From the NCBI RefSeq assembly GCF_016097555.1, contig NC_054702.1, positions 63,967,682-64,031,681 on the forward strand: a stretch of DNA of 64,000 nt, given 5' to 3'. The notes beneath the pieces were generated by a model that was not told the origin of the DNA, did no database searches, and saw only the letters and a program-made list of their open reading frames with translations. Below, piece by piece: positions 24,470 through 36,700 of the stretch (position 1 is the first letter of the stretch; the number at the start of each line of letters is the position of its first letter). The stretch comes from Gigantopelta aegis (lineage: Eukaryota; Mollusca; Gastropoda; Neomphalida; Peltospiridae). The position numbers and the translations under genes were made by a program.

Positions 24470-24880
24470 ATGAGTCGTATTACACTGTCAAAATCATCAC
24501 ACCAGTTGTCATTCCGTTCATGCAGGAGCATATAGGCATTTTGTTTCAACAGGACAATGTACACCACCATTCAGCCAGACTAACGACTGGACTTATTCAG
24601 AGAAACAATATTGAGGCACTAAACTGGCTTGCAAGATCGCCCGACTTGTTCCATATTGTGCAGGTATGGGATTTGTTGTGTCATATGGTGCGAGAGAACC
24701 ATGCACATATTCACAACGTCCACAACCTCAAACATGCTTTAACTCGTGAATGGATCTCTATCACTATTCCAGAGATCCACCATCTTATTAGGAGCATGAG
24801 TCAACATTTTACCGCTGTCAACATGCAATACCCAATGTGCTCAGACATGTTACTGACAATTTTCAAATTTTCATGTATGG
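24470..24880 (+). pseudogene. Decayed Tc1-like transposase remnant
   Basis: An open stretch encodes PFMQEHIGILFQQDNVHHHS then ARLTTGLIQRNNIEALNW, ARSPDL and QVWDLL. This is the region around the second catalytic D of a Tc1-type transposase (QQDNARPHTARL in active relatives). The NPIEHVWD motif has decayed to FHIVQVWD, losing the catalytic E. No ends or N-terminal part were found. It lies just upstream of INO80 and is unrelated in sequence age to the young Tc1 at 13176. Confidence 0.75.
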
Positions 24881-25065
24881 ACCCCCAAGCACCATTTAAC
24901 GACGTGACAATCACACATTTCATTTTGTATTGAAAATCTCCTGTTACTTATACTGACAAATGATGCCTCAATTAAATCCAACGTCTGATTTTATTTTGTA
25001 AGTCACAAGTATTCTTTTATTTAAGCACATTTACCAAATTGCTAAACTTTTTTGGCTAAGTATAT

Positions 25066-25505
25066 ATACCACAAGACTGTGTAGCGGTCGAGTGGTATGT
25101 TCTTGCGCAAAATAAACAAGTTTAATAAATAGGATGCGAAAACAACATACATGAAGTTCTGTATTTATTACATGGGGCTACTAACTTTTTACAAAAACAT
25201 TTTTTAATTTAACGACATAACTACACTTTCTTAAATCTATGATCAATCCTCCTTTCATGGATTTACATAACATTAAGAATCATACCCTGCGGCAATCTTG
25301 TGTAATGTTTCAAATACGATGTGACGTAATTTGTAAATCAGACATGACAAGTAACAAAAAGGTGCGAACTCCAGTAAACATAAAAAGAGAATTCCACATA
25401 TATACAAGTTTCGGTCCAGATCGCACATGTGTGTCATACAACATAAATTTATAGCACTGTTTGAAAATGTGTTTATCACTATAGTAAGATTGAATAGGTA
25501 TGTAA
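25066..25505 (+). repeat. Dispersed ~440-bp repeat, uninterrupted copy
   Basis: Matches 51416-52855 on both sides of the insertion there (shared GAGTGGTATGTTCTT, TTTCATGGATTT, GTGATGTGACGTAATTTG-like blocks, CGGTCCAGATCGCACAT). It gives the state of that locus before insertion. Family unknown. Confidence 0.8.
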
Positions 25506-25509
25506 TAAA

Positions 25510-26920
25510 AGGTTGAACAAACTTTTTAGTTTTTTAAATAGCTTTGCTAATTTTTATTTAAATTTTTTAATGTAAATATTCATTAAATATTTATAAATTA
25601 ATTATGCCTATACATAGTGTGGTTATAATCATATTTTTAAATTAAAACTTTTTATAGCCCTTATTTACCTCTATATATAGCAAAATTATTTTAGAGACAT
25701 CAATCTCTAGTATGAAGATATAAACATATAAGTGCAGACGACATTTTGCTATATATTTTAGGCTTGACTGCCATAAATTAAGAAAACTACAAGTGTATTT
25801 TGGCCTATTTTGGTGCATGTGTAAACACAAAATAATTTTAAAAGTAAAATGAAACAATTTTTTTAACATATTTAAAATTTCTTGGCTGCTTGACTATGTC
25901 TGCACTTCTAAATGTGAGACTGGTAACGTAAACAGTAGAGTTGGGTATTTGAACAATATGCATATTGAAAGGACATAAACACGGTGTCTTTAGCCATGCT
26001 CCATTTATTGTGTGTTACGTCATCATCAGAATAGTTGAGTGAATGTTACATAGGGTCTCACACCAGTAATAATAAGAGTACATATAGTCCGGTCTCAGAC
26101 CAGGTTTCACTAATGACATTTAGGTGGTGTTATCCAACATACTCTACAGGTACCATGAAAAAAAATGTACCATGGCATACCATAGATTTTTTTTTTTAAC
26201 ACTGCAGTATGTACTATGGTATACCACATTAGTAGTGACATCATACTAATCATTGCAATTCAGTGATACAATAATTTCTGAACATACAATGTCATTTATG
26301 TATCTTTGAACTTAGAGGCCAAATATGCTTTGTTGCAAGCTTACAGCAATTAAGATTAACTTCCGAGAATTAACAGTTCTGTAAGTGTTAGGCCTACAGT
26401 GCGCTGCACGAAGGTTGCCATACAAAAACACTATGCGTATAGTATTAATATTAAATCTTAAAACTACCAAAAATATTTATAATGGTGCTTGAACCAGAAA
26501 TAGAACTTTTGAAGGTTATTATAAAAAAATTGCTAATTCCGTTTCAGTTACTAAATTCTGTGATTCCGTGAGTTTTTCCGTGATCGCGGAAAACCATCCT
26601 CTCTAATTTAGTATCAACAATGCAACATGTCTAAAACAGTATTTCATATTATTTGATCACATTTTCTAGCTTTACTATTGAAGCAGACTATTGAATAGTA
26701 GACTGGTAGAGCGGACATGAGGTGAGGTGGATCAATCATACAAAACTGGTTGAAAGTATGTTTGGTTACTTAAAATCAAGATTAAAAAACTTTTGCAATG
26801 TTTTTTTCACCAAACCGAAAATTCTTTTGCCAGTGTTTTATATTTTTCACAATTTGCAACTTTGGCGAACAACGGCGCAAGCCCGCAAATGTCCAATTTT
26901 TCATGTGTCACTAACTTGTC
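25510..26920. other. Intergenic, no recognised gene
   Basis: AT-rich. Contains a short inverted TACCATGG/CCATGGCATACCATAG stretch near 26150-26230 and nothing I can assign. Confidence 0.5.
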
Positions 26921-26930
26921 ATACCGGCCT

Positions 26931-27100
26931 CAGTGGCGTCGTAGTTAGGCCATCGGTCTACAGGCTGGTAGGTATTGGGTTCGGATCCCAGTTAAGGCAT
27001 GGGATTTTTAATTCAGATATCGACTCCAACCCTGAGTGAGTGCTCCGCAAGGCTCAGTGGGTAGGTGTAAACCACTTGCACCGACCAGTGATCCATAACT
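26931..27100 (+). repeat. tRNA-derived SINE, second family
   Basis: Head CCGGCCTCAGTGGCGTCGTA then TAGGCCATCGGTCTACAGGC, a clear B-box-like GGGTTCGGATCCCAG, and body AGTGAGTGCTCCGCAAGGCT and CTTGCACCGACCAGTGATCC. Truncated at the 3' side. Confidence 0.8.
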
Positions 27101-27283
27101 AGGTGGGCATGGAGATCACAATAGTTATATAGAAATTGCATATTCATGACCCATTTGCTTGTGAATTTGGTCATTCTACCCCTCTCCTAAAGGTGGGGCA
27201 CAAATAGGGGAAATTAAGCCAATTATCGTGTCCAGGAATACCATACAAATATCACTTTTGTGAATTTCGTTAATGTCGTGTCC

Positions 27284-27303
27284 CCCCCCCCCCCCCCCCC
27301 CCC
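27284..27303. repeat. Poly-C tract
   Basis: About 20 consecutive C. The neighbouring 27100-28080 holds a fragment of the TTTCTGCCAGAGGGTA element at ~27790 and otherwise nothing assigned. Confidence 0.9.
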
Positions 27304-28085
27304 AGGTAGGAGACAAATTCATTAAACCATCTATCATATAGACAAATGCATTTAAACTATTATGTTTTCAGAAATACTAGACCATTTCCAACCAAATTTA
27401 TTTGGTAGTTGCTCTCCCATGAAAAACCCAAAACCATGAATTTGGTCATTTTAATCCCCTAGGAAAATGGGTTCTCCACACTCCACGTGTTTGGTAGTTG
27501 TGGTCAGCAATTTACTCAGGTGAACGTTTAGATCTATTTTGTATCATGCATAAGTGTTTAACACTGGATACACATTATGTATACGGTACATATTGAATTT
27601 TAATTAGGGCTCATATATTGATGTTTGTTTCTTTGGGTTTAAAACATTTTTTAGATGAATGGACATTTTTCTTTTCTTTTTTACAATTGTGACGTGTGAA
27701 GCACTATGGCAAGTATCTTGTGTCACAATAAATTACGGAAATGCATAAAATCCTTTTTACTATTTCTATTATTCTAATATCAGTGTCCAGGGTTTCTGCC
27801 AGAGGGTATGAAGGGTAAAATTATATACCCTAAAATCTTGGGAATTAATGGATACGTTTTAATCATTTTTAGAATGATTATAGTAAGATAGCTGCTGCTT
27901 AAAGTGTGTACATGAAATACAGTGTCCAATTTAAAAAGATTCCAAACCCCATAACCACCTAGTTGCGGCAGTTATGATGTGGAGTTTTAAAGTACCCTCA
28001 AATTATTGATTACTGGTGTCCTTACTTTTGACCGTATGACCCAAAAGTTGCATGCACACAGCAAATAGTTTCCAGTTTTACATAC

Positions 28086-28463
28086 CTTACCATGGTAACC
28101 AATTGTTTGCATTGGTTACCACGGTAACAGTTTCGATCTGGGTACCATGATAACATATAGTTTTGAACCGGATACCATGGTAACAGAATTAATAAGCTTC
28201 ATATATCTTTCCTACAGGCATAGTACAATTATGTCACTATACATTGTTTTTTCTCAGTCCTTGAAAATGATATTTTTTTTTTTTTTTTTTTTTTTTTTGT
28301 ATTGGTTACCGTGGTAACAGAATTAACAATTTTCACCCATCTCTTGTAAACAGCTGGGAGCTTATTATTACATCATTATACAGTGATTTGTATTCAAATA
28401 AATTCATTTAAAACATTTCATATGGGAAACGGTTCCTCTTTTTGCACTGGTTACCATGGCAAC
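28086..28463. repeat. Six X-box-like palindromes in a diverged tandem array
   Basis: CTTACCATGGTAAC (28086), GTTACCACGGTAAC (28115), GGTACCATGATAAC (28141), GATACCATGGTAAC (28171), GTTACCGTGGTAAC (28305), GTTACCATGGCAAC (28450). The last three units also share AGAATTAA after the palindrome at ~130-150-bp spacing. A 30-nt T run lies at ~28270-28298. Confidence 0.85.
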
Positions 28464-28569
28464 AGAATTAATTATGTTCATTTGAAAATGACAGGAAGTG
28501 AAAGGGCATATACCTTTTTTTAAATCGTGTGTCATTTGACAAAGATATATAAAGTAATAGAGATAGTAT

Positions 28570-29720
28570 ACATATTTTTAGTGTCTAGGTAATGTTGGAC
28601 ACAATTTCCACAAGTTACAAAAATGCGTTGATGGTAGTATGTGCATTTGACCCCATTATTCAAAAACAAAATTGGCTATCTACTTAATTCTTTTTCTAAA
28701 TCGAGTAGTATGGTTAATAGATCACACCATAGACTTAAATTAAAACCAAAATATTAGTTTTAAATTAAAGTTTTCATAATTATTAATAAAAAATGGTATA
28801 CTGAAAGTTGCAGGTGTTGCCATGGTAACATAAATAATATAACTGACTATAAAATGTTAGCGTTATGTAGGTGGATATTCTTAGTATATATGTGTATAAT
28901 TTCATGCTGAAATGTCAACTGATTTTAATAATATTACCAGAAATTACCAGTATAATAGTTAATGTTGAAAATTATGTTCATAATTTACAAAAAAATGTGT
29001 TGATAGCCAAATGCGCATCTGACCCTATTTTTCAGAAAAACCGCGGTTGTCGACTTAATTATTATTTCTTTACATCAAGCAGTATGGTTAATAAATCACA
29101 GCATAGACTTAAATGGAAAAATATATATTAGTTTTTAATTAAAGTTTTCATAATTATTAATGAAAATATGGTATATTGAAATTTGCAGGTGTTGCCATGG
29201 TAACATAAATAATATAACTGACTATAAAATGTTAGCGTTACGTAGGTGGATATTCTTAGTATATATGAGTGTAATTTCATGCTGAAATAATATTACTAAA
29301 AATGTATAATAGATAATGTTGGACATTATCTTCATAATTTACAAAAAAAACATTGATGACAGTATGTGCATTGCACCCTATTATTCTGAAAAAATGGCAG
29401 TCTACTTAATTTTTTCTTTAAATCAATCACTATGCTTAATAAATCACAGCATACACTTAAATTAAAAGAAAAAATAGTAGTGTTTTATTCATGTTTTCTT
29501 GATTATTAATGAAAAAATTGTATATTGAAATTTGCAGCTGTTGCCATGGTAACATAAATAAAATTACCCTCTACAAAATGCTATCCTTACGTAGGTGGAT
29601 CATTATGGTATATATGGGTGTAATTTCATGTTAAAATGTCCATGGATTTTAATAAAATTACTAGAAATGTAGAACAGGTGAAAATTCTTTAAATTTAGCA
29701 AAAAGAATGCGGCAGGATAA
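28570..29720. repeat. Three-unit tandem repeat (~350-375 bp) with X-box-like palindromes
   Basis: GTTGCCATGGTAAC recurs at 28816, 29191 and 29540, each followed by ATAAATAA..., a TACGTAGGTGGAT-like block and ATTTCATG. The repeated parts include AAATCACAGCATA and TTACAAAAA. No coding potential. GTTGCCATGGTAAC fits the RFX consensus GTNRCC-N2-RGYAAC exactly. Confidence 0.88.
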
Positions 29721-30486
29721 GGGTTAACATTTGACATTTACTTTTTAAATAATTTCTTGAAATTATGTATTTTGTTTTATGACATTGATCATTTATTTCT
29801 GGTTAATTTCCATAAAGTTATCATGCACAGAAATTCTTGAAGTATACTAGTACAGTACAAAACATACCGGTACGTAACACAACTGAAAAAAATACTGGTA
29901 TTTCGGTATACCAGTAATACCACACCCCTCTAGTAAACAGACATTAAGAGGTATAATACAGGCCTCAGAATTGAACATTTGTATAAGCTGTTTATAGAGT
30001 TACACCAAAATAAATTCTGGAAACCCATTTAATTTTTATGTAGCCAAGTCATGAACTAGTAAACATGTACTTGCGCAAATGACACACGAACGAAACTATT
30101 GCTCTAGCAAATTTCAGAAGCCTGCATTACTTTAAAAAATTGGGAGAATTCCAAATGGCGAGACTTAAAGAGACTGAGACTCTACGATGCGAGTATATAA
30201 TGTAACAAATAGTTATGCAATCCATTCCTGTTACATGTTCGTTAATGTCCTTCTCTGTACCCTTGTTATGCACATGTAGCCTATTTGGTATTTGTGAAAA
30301 CTTACTTTTTATTGGTGAAAAAAGAACAGATGTAAATTACTTATCAATAGGTTTTTCATTTTGGACATAGTTCTGTTAAAAGTGTTGTTTCTTCATGTGT
30401 TGATAAATGTGATGTCCTTGATTCACCGGTGCTTGCCAGAGGTCTTATTTACCAAGTTCAACCGAGGGCGAGATTTTATTTGCTTA

Positions 30487-31620
30487 TTATTCAAGCACCA
30501 CATAGGCGTATGGGCTGCCATTTTTGTAGAAGGGCAGGCTGGTTTTTGCCCAAATTAAATGCCAACCAAAGAAACAGCCAGCTCCTGCATCAAAATGCAA
30601 ATGGCCATGCTGTGTACACGTGAAGAAGAAAGTGCAAAAAGGTCCATCTATTGGTACTTGTGCCGGAGATGGGTACATGCCAATTGTGATGATTTAAAAA
30701 CTCTGTCAATGACTAAAAGTGGGTATCTGTGCACTAAAATCCGAGGGAAGAACGGGAGATTCAATTATGAAAACTTTCTTGTTCTACTCGGTGTAGCTGC
30801 AAAAAAACAATTGGGAATAACGAAGGTAAAAGACGTTGCGTGAATGATTGAAATTCTTCTTCAGGATCAAATGTTAGACATTAGGCATACTGGTAACGTT
30901 ATGATAGCAACATTCACGTTGTCGATGGTTATTCACAACGCGTGCCAGAATCGTGTGGGGTAGACTCACAGCCAAGATGATTCAGATGAATGTAAGCAGC
31001 AATGGGAACTGTCTCTTTAATGCGGCATCAGTAGCAGTTGAAGGAAATAAAAGTTTGGCAGCAGAACTCAGTGTTCGGACCTGTGTCAAATTACTAAAGA
31101 ACAATGGACATTACGAAAAGCCTAGTCAAATCCACAGATTTGAACTTGTATCAACAGTTATACAGGATATTTGCAAAGCTGCTGCATGTGATGTCATTTT
31201 TTTCCATAATAACTATGTCAGTCTTAAAGAGAGACATAGTTTCCATTTATCCAGAGATGAACGGCATGGAAGATAACTGTATTCCGGTATCTTCTAGGTA
31301 CTGGAAAATGGGTTGTATTCGATATGAGTTTTCGGACATGAATATAAATTTAAATTTTTCAAATTTTTTCATATCCTACTGGAAGTTGAACTGAAAAGTG
31401 GCATCTATTCGAACTTTCTCTGTCATAAACTTAATTAATTAACTTTTTTATATGTTATAGGCAGTTGAACTGAAGAACAGCTTGTATTCAATACAAGTAA
31501 AGGGTGTGTGGCAGGCGATAAAACTGCAGCCTCAAGAGAGTGAGATTCTGATTATTCGTCGGGACTTTTATAAGAAAGTCCGAGTTCAAAACACAAGTTT
31601 CCCGTATTGAACAAATACCA
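30487..31620 (+). pseudogene. Decayed PHD-like / OTU (vertnin-like) coding remnant
   Basis: Several open stretches in different frames. One (30559-30843) has a zinc-finger-like YLCRRWVHANCDDL. The next (30953-31276) has NGNCLFNAASVAVEGNKSLA and AELSVRTCVKLLKNNGHY, the opening of an OTU-like fold as in vertnin-type proteins, where the Cys of GNC is the usual nucleophile position. A following frame has SIYPEMNGMEDN-like wording. An AIKLQPQESEILIIRRDFYK stretch lies at ~31520. No single frame spans it and no ends are visible, so it is broken. It could be a dead host gene copy or part of a mobile element. Confidence 0.45.
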
Positions 31621-32182
31621 AATGGATTCGAGAAGAATTGTCAAGACATAGCGTTGATAGAGTATATTGGCACGTATCCACAAGAAACATCAACACATGG
31701 CAATTCAAAGAAAGGATGTGGCAATGAATACTAAGAAGCAGAGCTGCAACAATGGACTGTGCAAAGGAGATTCCGAAATCAGCAGCTATCGCGAAAAAAA
31801 CAGGATAAAAGAAATGATCTAGAAGTGTGCAAGCTGTAGGCACCAACAAAAAATGACAAACATTGAACTGAACCAACAGTTTAACAGAAACAACAGACAA
31901 TCCCTACAATTAAAATTGAAACATACTTATTAATAATTATGCTGACTTTTGTGCAAAAAGTTCACATTTTTATTTTTAATTCATCTTTTGAGTTCTAGAA
32001 TAATAATGCTATTAATAATACAAATTTCTCCGTCTGGCCTGTACATTAATATTGTTATTTGTTTGTTTTTATCTGTTTGCTGGCACCAATTTGTTTAGTA
32101 ATATGCAATAAATTGAATTGATTTGTTAAATAAATTAAACAAATTTCGATTGTAACTGGTGTTTATTTGTCCTTATTGATTA

Positions 32183-32308
32183 GCTTGGTAGTTATATACT
32201 TGCGCTTGGTAGTTATATACATGCACTGGGAAGTTTTATACTTGCGCTCGATAGTTCTACACTTGCTCTCGGTAATTGTTCTTGGTTGCTCTCGGTAGTT
32301 CTCAGTAA
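32183..32308. repeat. Minisatellite, ~21-22-bp unit, 5-6 copies
   Basis: Diverged units of the form CTYGGTAGTTATAYACTTGC. Confidence 0.85.
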
Positions 32309-32309
32309 A

Positions 32310-33714
32310 TAGTACGACCTGTGCTTGCGAGTCTTGAAAAAACAAATGTGTGGTGACTATTTTAATATTAGGCTACTCCACAATTCATTAAAAAAAAAAA
32401 AAAAAATCATTTTTGCTTCACATTAAAAAAGTTTGTATTAGTACTTTTATTGGATATGTTGGGGTTTTTCCCTTTTATCGGCCTAACATTATTACAAGCC
32501 TGAGAAACACGTGCTATACAGTTTTGAAATAACTAGCCTACCAAATATTTGGATGTTTGGTTAACCTTAGGAATAGGGGTTTTATATTGAGACATAAAAT
32601 ATTACATCACATGAGTCATAATACGTAATATTACGCCACATAATAAACAGAAACATCGGTGGGTATCTACAAACTCGACGCCTTTTCATTTCAATTTAGC
32701 ATGAACTTTCTACTTGTTTTAATATTTGGAACGATATAACTCGACTGAAGCGATAGCAGACGAAAAATATTCGAGGACGATGTAAAAGCAACATCTTTCA
32801 TACCTCAAAAAAGATTTTTCGAATACAAAGTCTAATAACATCCGGATCAAAGCCCTGCATACGCCAGATACCAAAATGGCGATTTCTGAGCACTGCGGCA
32901 ACTATCGGGCTATGGCTGGTTGCCGCAAATAAAACCATGACTTCCCTCTCGCTACGCTGGGGGTCTCCCGCCATTATTCGGTCACATCTCGATACCAAAT
33001 ACAAAAGATCATTTTATTAAAATACACCACTATCATTTTAATGCATATATTATTTGCATTTATTTTTTAAAATAGCTTAATGCAAAGCACATTAAATAGG
33101 GATGAAGTATCATTTTAATAGAAAAAAATACATTTGAAACGTTACATTTTGAGAGTAAAAACTATTTTTAAAATCACGGAAATGATCGGAACATCACGAG
33201 TGATTGATAGTTAAAATTTTACATAATATGTTTCTACTTATATTTATTGCTGATATATTTATATTTTATGAATGCGTAATTGCTATAACTAAATTTGTAA
33301 TACTAGTATTAATTACATGTATTCCATACATAGCTTCGTAGAATTAAAAATAGATTGTTATTGCGTAGTGGGTTTTTGGTTATTTGTGTTCGTGTTTTAT
33401 TTTTGCTATATTTAGCGTAACTCAGTGTGTGTAATCAGTGTAGCAGCATCTGCGCCATTTTGCTCACGTTTTATTAGTGATTGAAGCATTTTAGTTTTTT
33501 TTATATTAGTTATAACTTTTTTTTTGTAAGTTTTGCTTTAATATGTTTATTATTTTAATATATGTTAATGATTGTGTTTTTAAATGTTTAATATAAAAAT
33601 GATGTAACATTTTAACAAGATAAACGTTAACTGTCAAGTTATTCAGTTATTGATTGTTAAGCCAGGCTTAAGTTAAGGTCACTTAACCACCATAATTTTG
33701 GCTTCATAAGGGGA
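32310..33714. other. Intergenic, no recognised gene
   Basis: AT-rich with a poly-A run at ~32390. A GC-richer patch at 32840-33000 has a short open frame on the minus strand with no recognisable domain. Confidence 0.5.
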
Positions 33715-36700
33715 CCAGACAACTCGGACCCATGGACAACTCGGCCCCGAGTTATTGATACGGGTTCATTGATACTTGCGGAAAGCGGCTATATGTCGAA
33801 ATCAGATTTTCAAGTAGCAGAATTGAACAGTTTATCCTAGTATTTCTCAATCAATACAGTATTTATATGTCAAAGCAGTAAAATTACGACATGTGCAGAC
33901 CAATTTCTGTTACATCAAAATGACTGCCGCAACGTGCTACATGCAAAAGTGGTGTATTAAAACACCCGGGAAGCAGAACGAGAAAGTACATTTTCTCTTT
34001 TATTTTTAATTCGACCACCTACATATATTTTATAATACAGAATCACCAAAAGAACATAGAAAGATGTGATAAAAGTCAGTGGGCAACAGGGGCGTAGAGT
34101 TTCCCACAGGCTGATAAAAACCTAGACGTCGACACATCACCAGCTGTGTACCGTCCCCACAGTTAAAAGATTTTGCCCTGTACATCTACAAAGGCCTTCC
34201 TCTGTCGCCGTCGCATCTTCCTCTCCGACACGAACCGGCATATCAGCGGAATCAGCCTGGCCTCGTTGTGCAGCATTGGGATCAGCTTGTAAAAGGGAGG
34301 GGCTGTTCCGAGGGCACGATGGTTCAGTCTGTGATGCCAGCCCTCCACATCGTTGTTCGTCCTCACACTCTGGTTAAAAACTGACCAGGCATCCACCGAC
34401 CACACGCTGCTCCTCATCCATGTGCGGTCAGCGTAATCCAAGAGGGTCACCAGTCCTGGAACTTGGGTTGCTCTTCTTAGACCGTCGAAGGCTGCTTCCA
34501 CATGTTCTGCAGGAAGGAACGGGAGGGCGAAGATCTTCTTTATGAATTTGCACGTGCCGTCGTCATTTAGGTATTGTTGTGCAAGTCCAAGCTCCTGCAC
34601 CTTCCTCCAGACAGCCTGGTTCCAATGGAAGCAGCACCCCTTGATTGGCAAGCCAGGATATACTTCCCGGATCCCCTTCCACATCCCTGTCAAACACAAA
34701 TATAATAATAAGTTTAAAGATCCACATATTCGCATAGTCACGTGTCTATATCTATAGGATACTTTAATTAAAAAAAAAAAATACCTGTCTCAAAGTCTGC
34801 TACGAATTCAAGTACTGCTGCTCATTGTGGCAGGAGATCGTCGATGGCGCGGAAGACTTGGAAACACAACACACATTATTACAGAGAATCCCCACCAAGT
34901 GTATATATGATTATTAAATGCAAGCCATAAGTTGTTTTGTTTTTCCATCAAAATACAACTTACGGCTCTGTAGTCTTTACTCTTTCGCCGCGACATGAAG
35001 ACAAAGGCAAGTGGCACCTGCTTCGTGGCGTCGTCATGCCTCAGGAAAGCATGTATCGAAAAAAGCGGTACAAAGGGATCCTTCACCACCTTGAAGGTAC
35101 CGTCCAGGTACCATCTCCTTGCGTTGACCAGTAGAGTCAGCTGTCTCTCTGTCACGAACACTGTGTCTATGTGTGTTTACCCGGACGTCGGCCCGTAAGA
35201 AGTCTGCTGGTATGAAGTTGTCAGCGATCTGTAATTACATGTAGAGACATTATTATCTGCATCCAACTATAATAACTATATATTATGTACCATTCTTATT
35301 ATCGTTACCTTCGCTTTGACGGCAAGCGTTGTCTGGATGCCGCCCTCCGGTCCGTGGACGTGTGCCCTGGTTCCGTTGACGAAGGTGTCGCCGGTCTGCT
35401 GAACAGTGACTGGGCACGTCATCTTGCTGTTCCTCACGGAACAACACCACGTTGTACCATCGCCACATTGTCTCTGCAAGAAAGAATAATTATTAATAAT
35501 AATAATTAATAATAAATTAATAATAAATACACTGAATATAAAACAATAATTAATAATATTTATTCCGATTAACTGTATAGTATTTGCGAAATAGTATACC
35601 TTAACGGTATACGAGTAACCGTTGTTGACTAATATTCGTTTCCCTCGTTGAGAAACCGCATCAAGAATTTGATAGTGTGGTTCATCATCAGCTGTGGCGG
35701 CCTGCTCCTGGGGGGGTTCCTCCACAATGGACCTATAAATGAAAGCAGGAATGTCATGAATATACTACATATAACGGTACGTGAATACGTGAAATGTGTT
35801 ATTCCTAATACTAAGGTTATCGCTGATACCATTATTATGTTATTTTATGATTTATTAAGGACCTATTGCACACTTTATGCTTACTTTTCCTCTATACGCT
35901 GAGGGATGTCGAAGTCGTCCGTCACATTGAAAGAATTTCCCTCCTCATCTGCATCTGTTTGGTTGATAACTGTGCACTGTGCACAGGTCCAATCAATTTC
36001 TGTGTCATCTCTTACCATCAGCCGGTAATCCTCTTGAGTGATTCCTGCATTATTAAAATTATTATTACCATTTTTATTTTTCTTAAACATAAAATAACAG
36101 TCACTTTTAAATTTTACAGTAATACGTTACCTAAATACTCAAATATTGTACTACAAATATCACATATCGCAAGCAATATAAAACAAATAAACAGAAAAAA
36201 AGTGGATAAAGACAGCTCACTGTAATTGTTATAAAGTTACTGTCTGTAAATCAATATTCTGTTATTCTACATCAAGGGGATTAGGCCCTACCCACCTCAC
36301 CTGTATTAGAATCACAACTCGCAGCTTCATGTGTTAACTGTTAACACCCTTTGGTAGATGAAAGAATAAACGATTAGTCGCCATCGATTGAAGTTACATA
36401 AAATAATTAACGATTAGTCGCCATCAAGGACAGCTGGTATATATGTTTATCGTTTCGCACTTAGGATTCAATCTAAAAAATTTACAAATGACAATATATA
36501 TATTTTTTTTTTTTTCAGCACTATTCGGCAAATATCACCTTTTAAATGATTTTCTTATTTTTATTTGTATTCCTTTCTCCAGTTGCGGTCCACATAGTCT
36601 ATAGTGGTGTTACCTTTTAAAACATAATACAACTTTCAATAAATTATGACTGTATTTTGTTTGTGTTTTCCTTTATGGTTTACTAGAAAATCTAGACATT

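Noticed and set aside
32719-33004. Minus-strand small open frames in a GC-richer patch
   Set aside because: No domain, no splice partners and overlapping frames; too little to call a gene.
34542-35198. Plus-strand open frames in the MULE
   Set aside because: Shadows of the minus-strand transposase exons.
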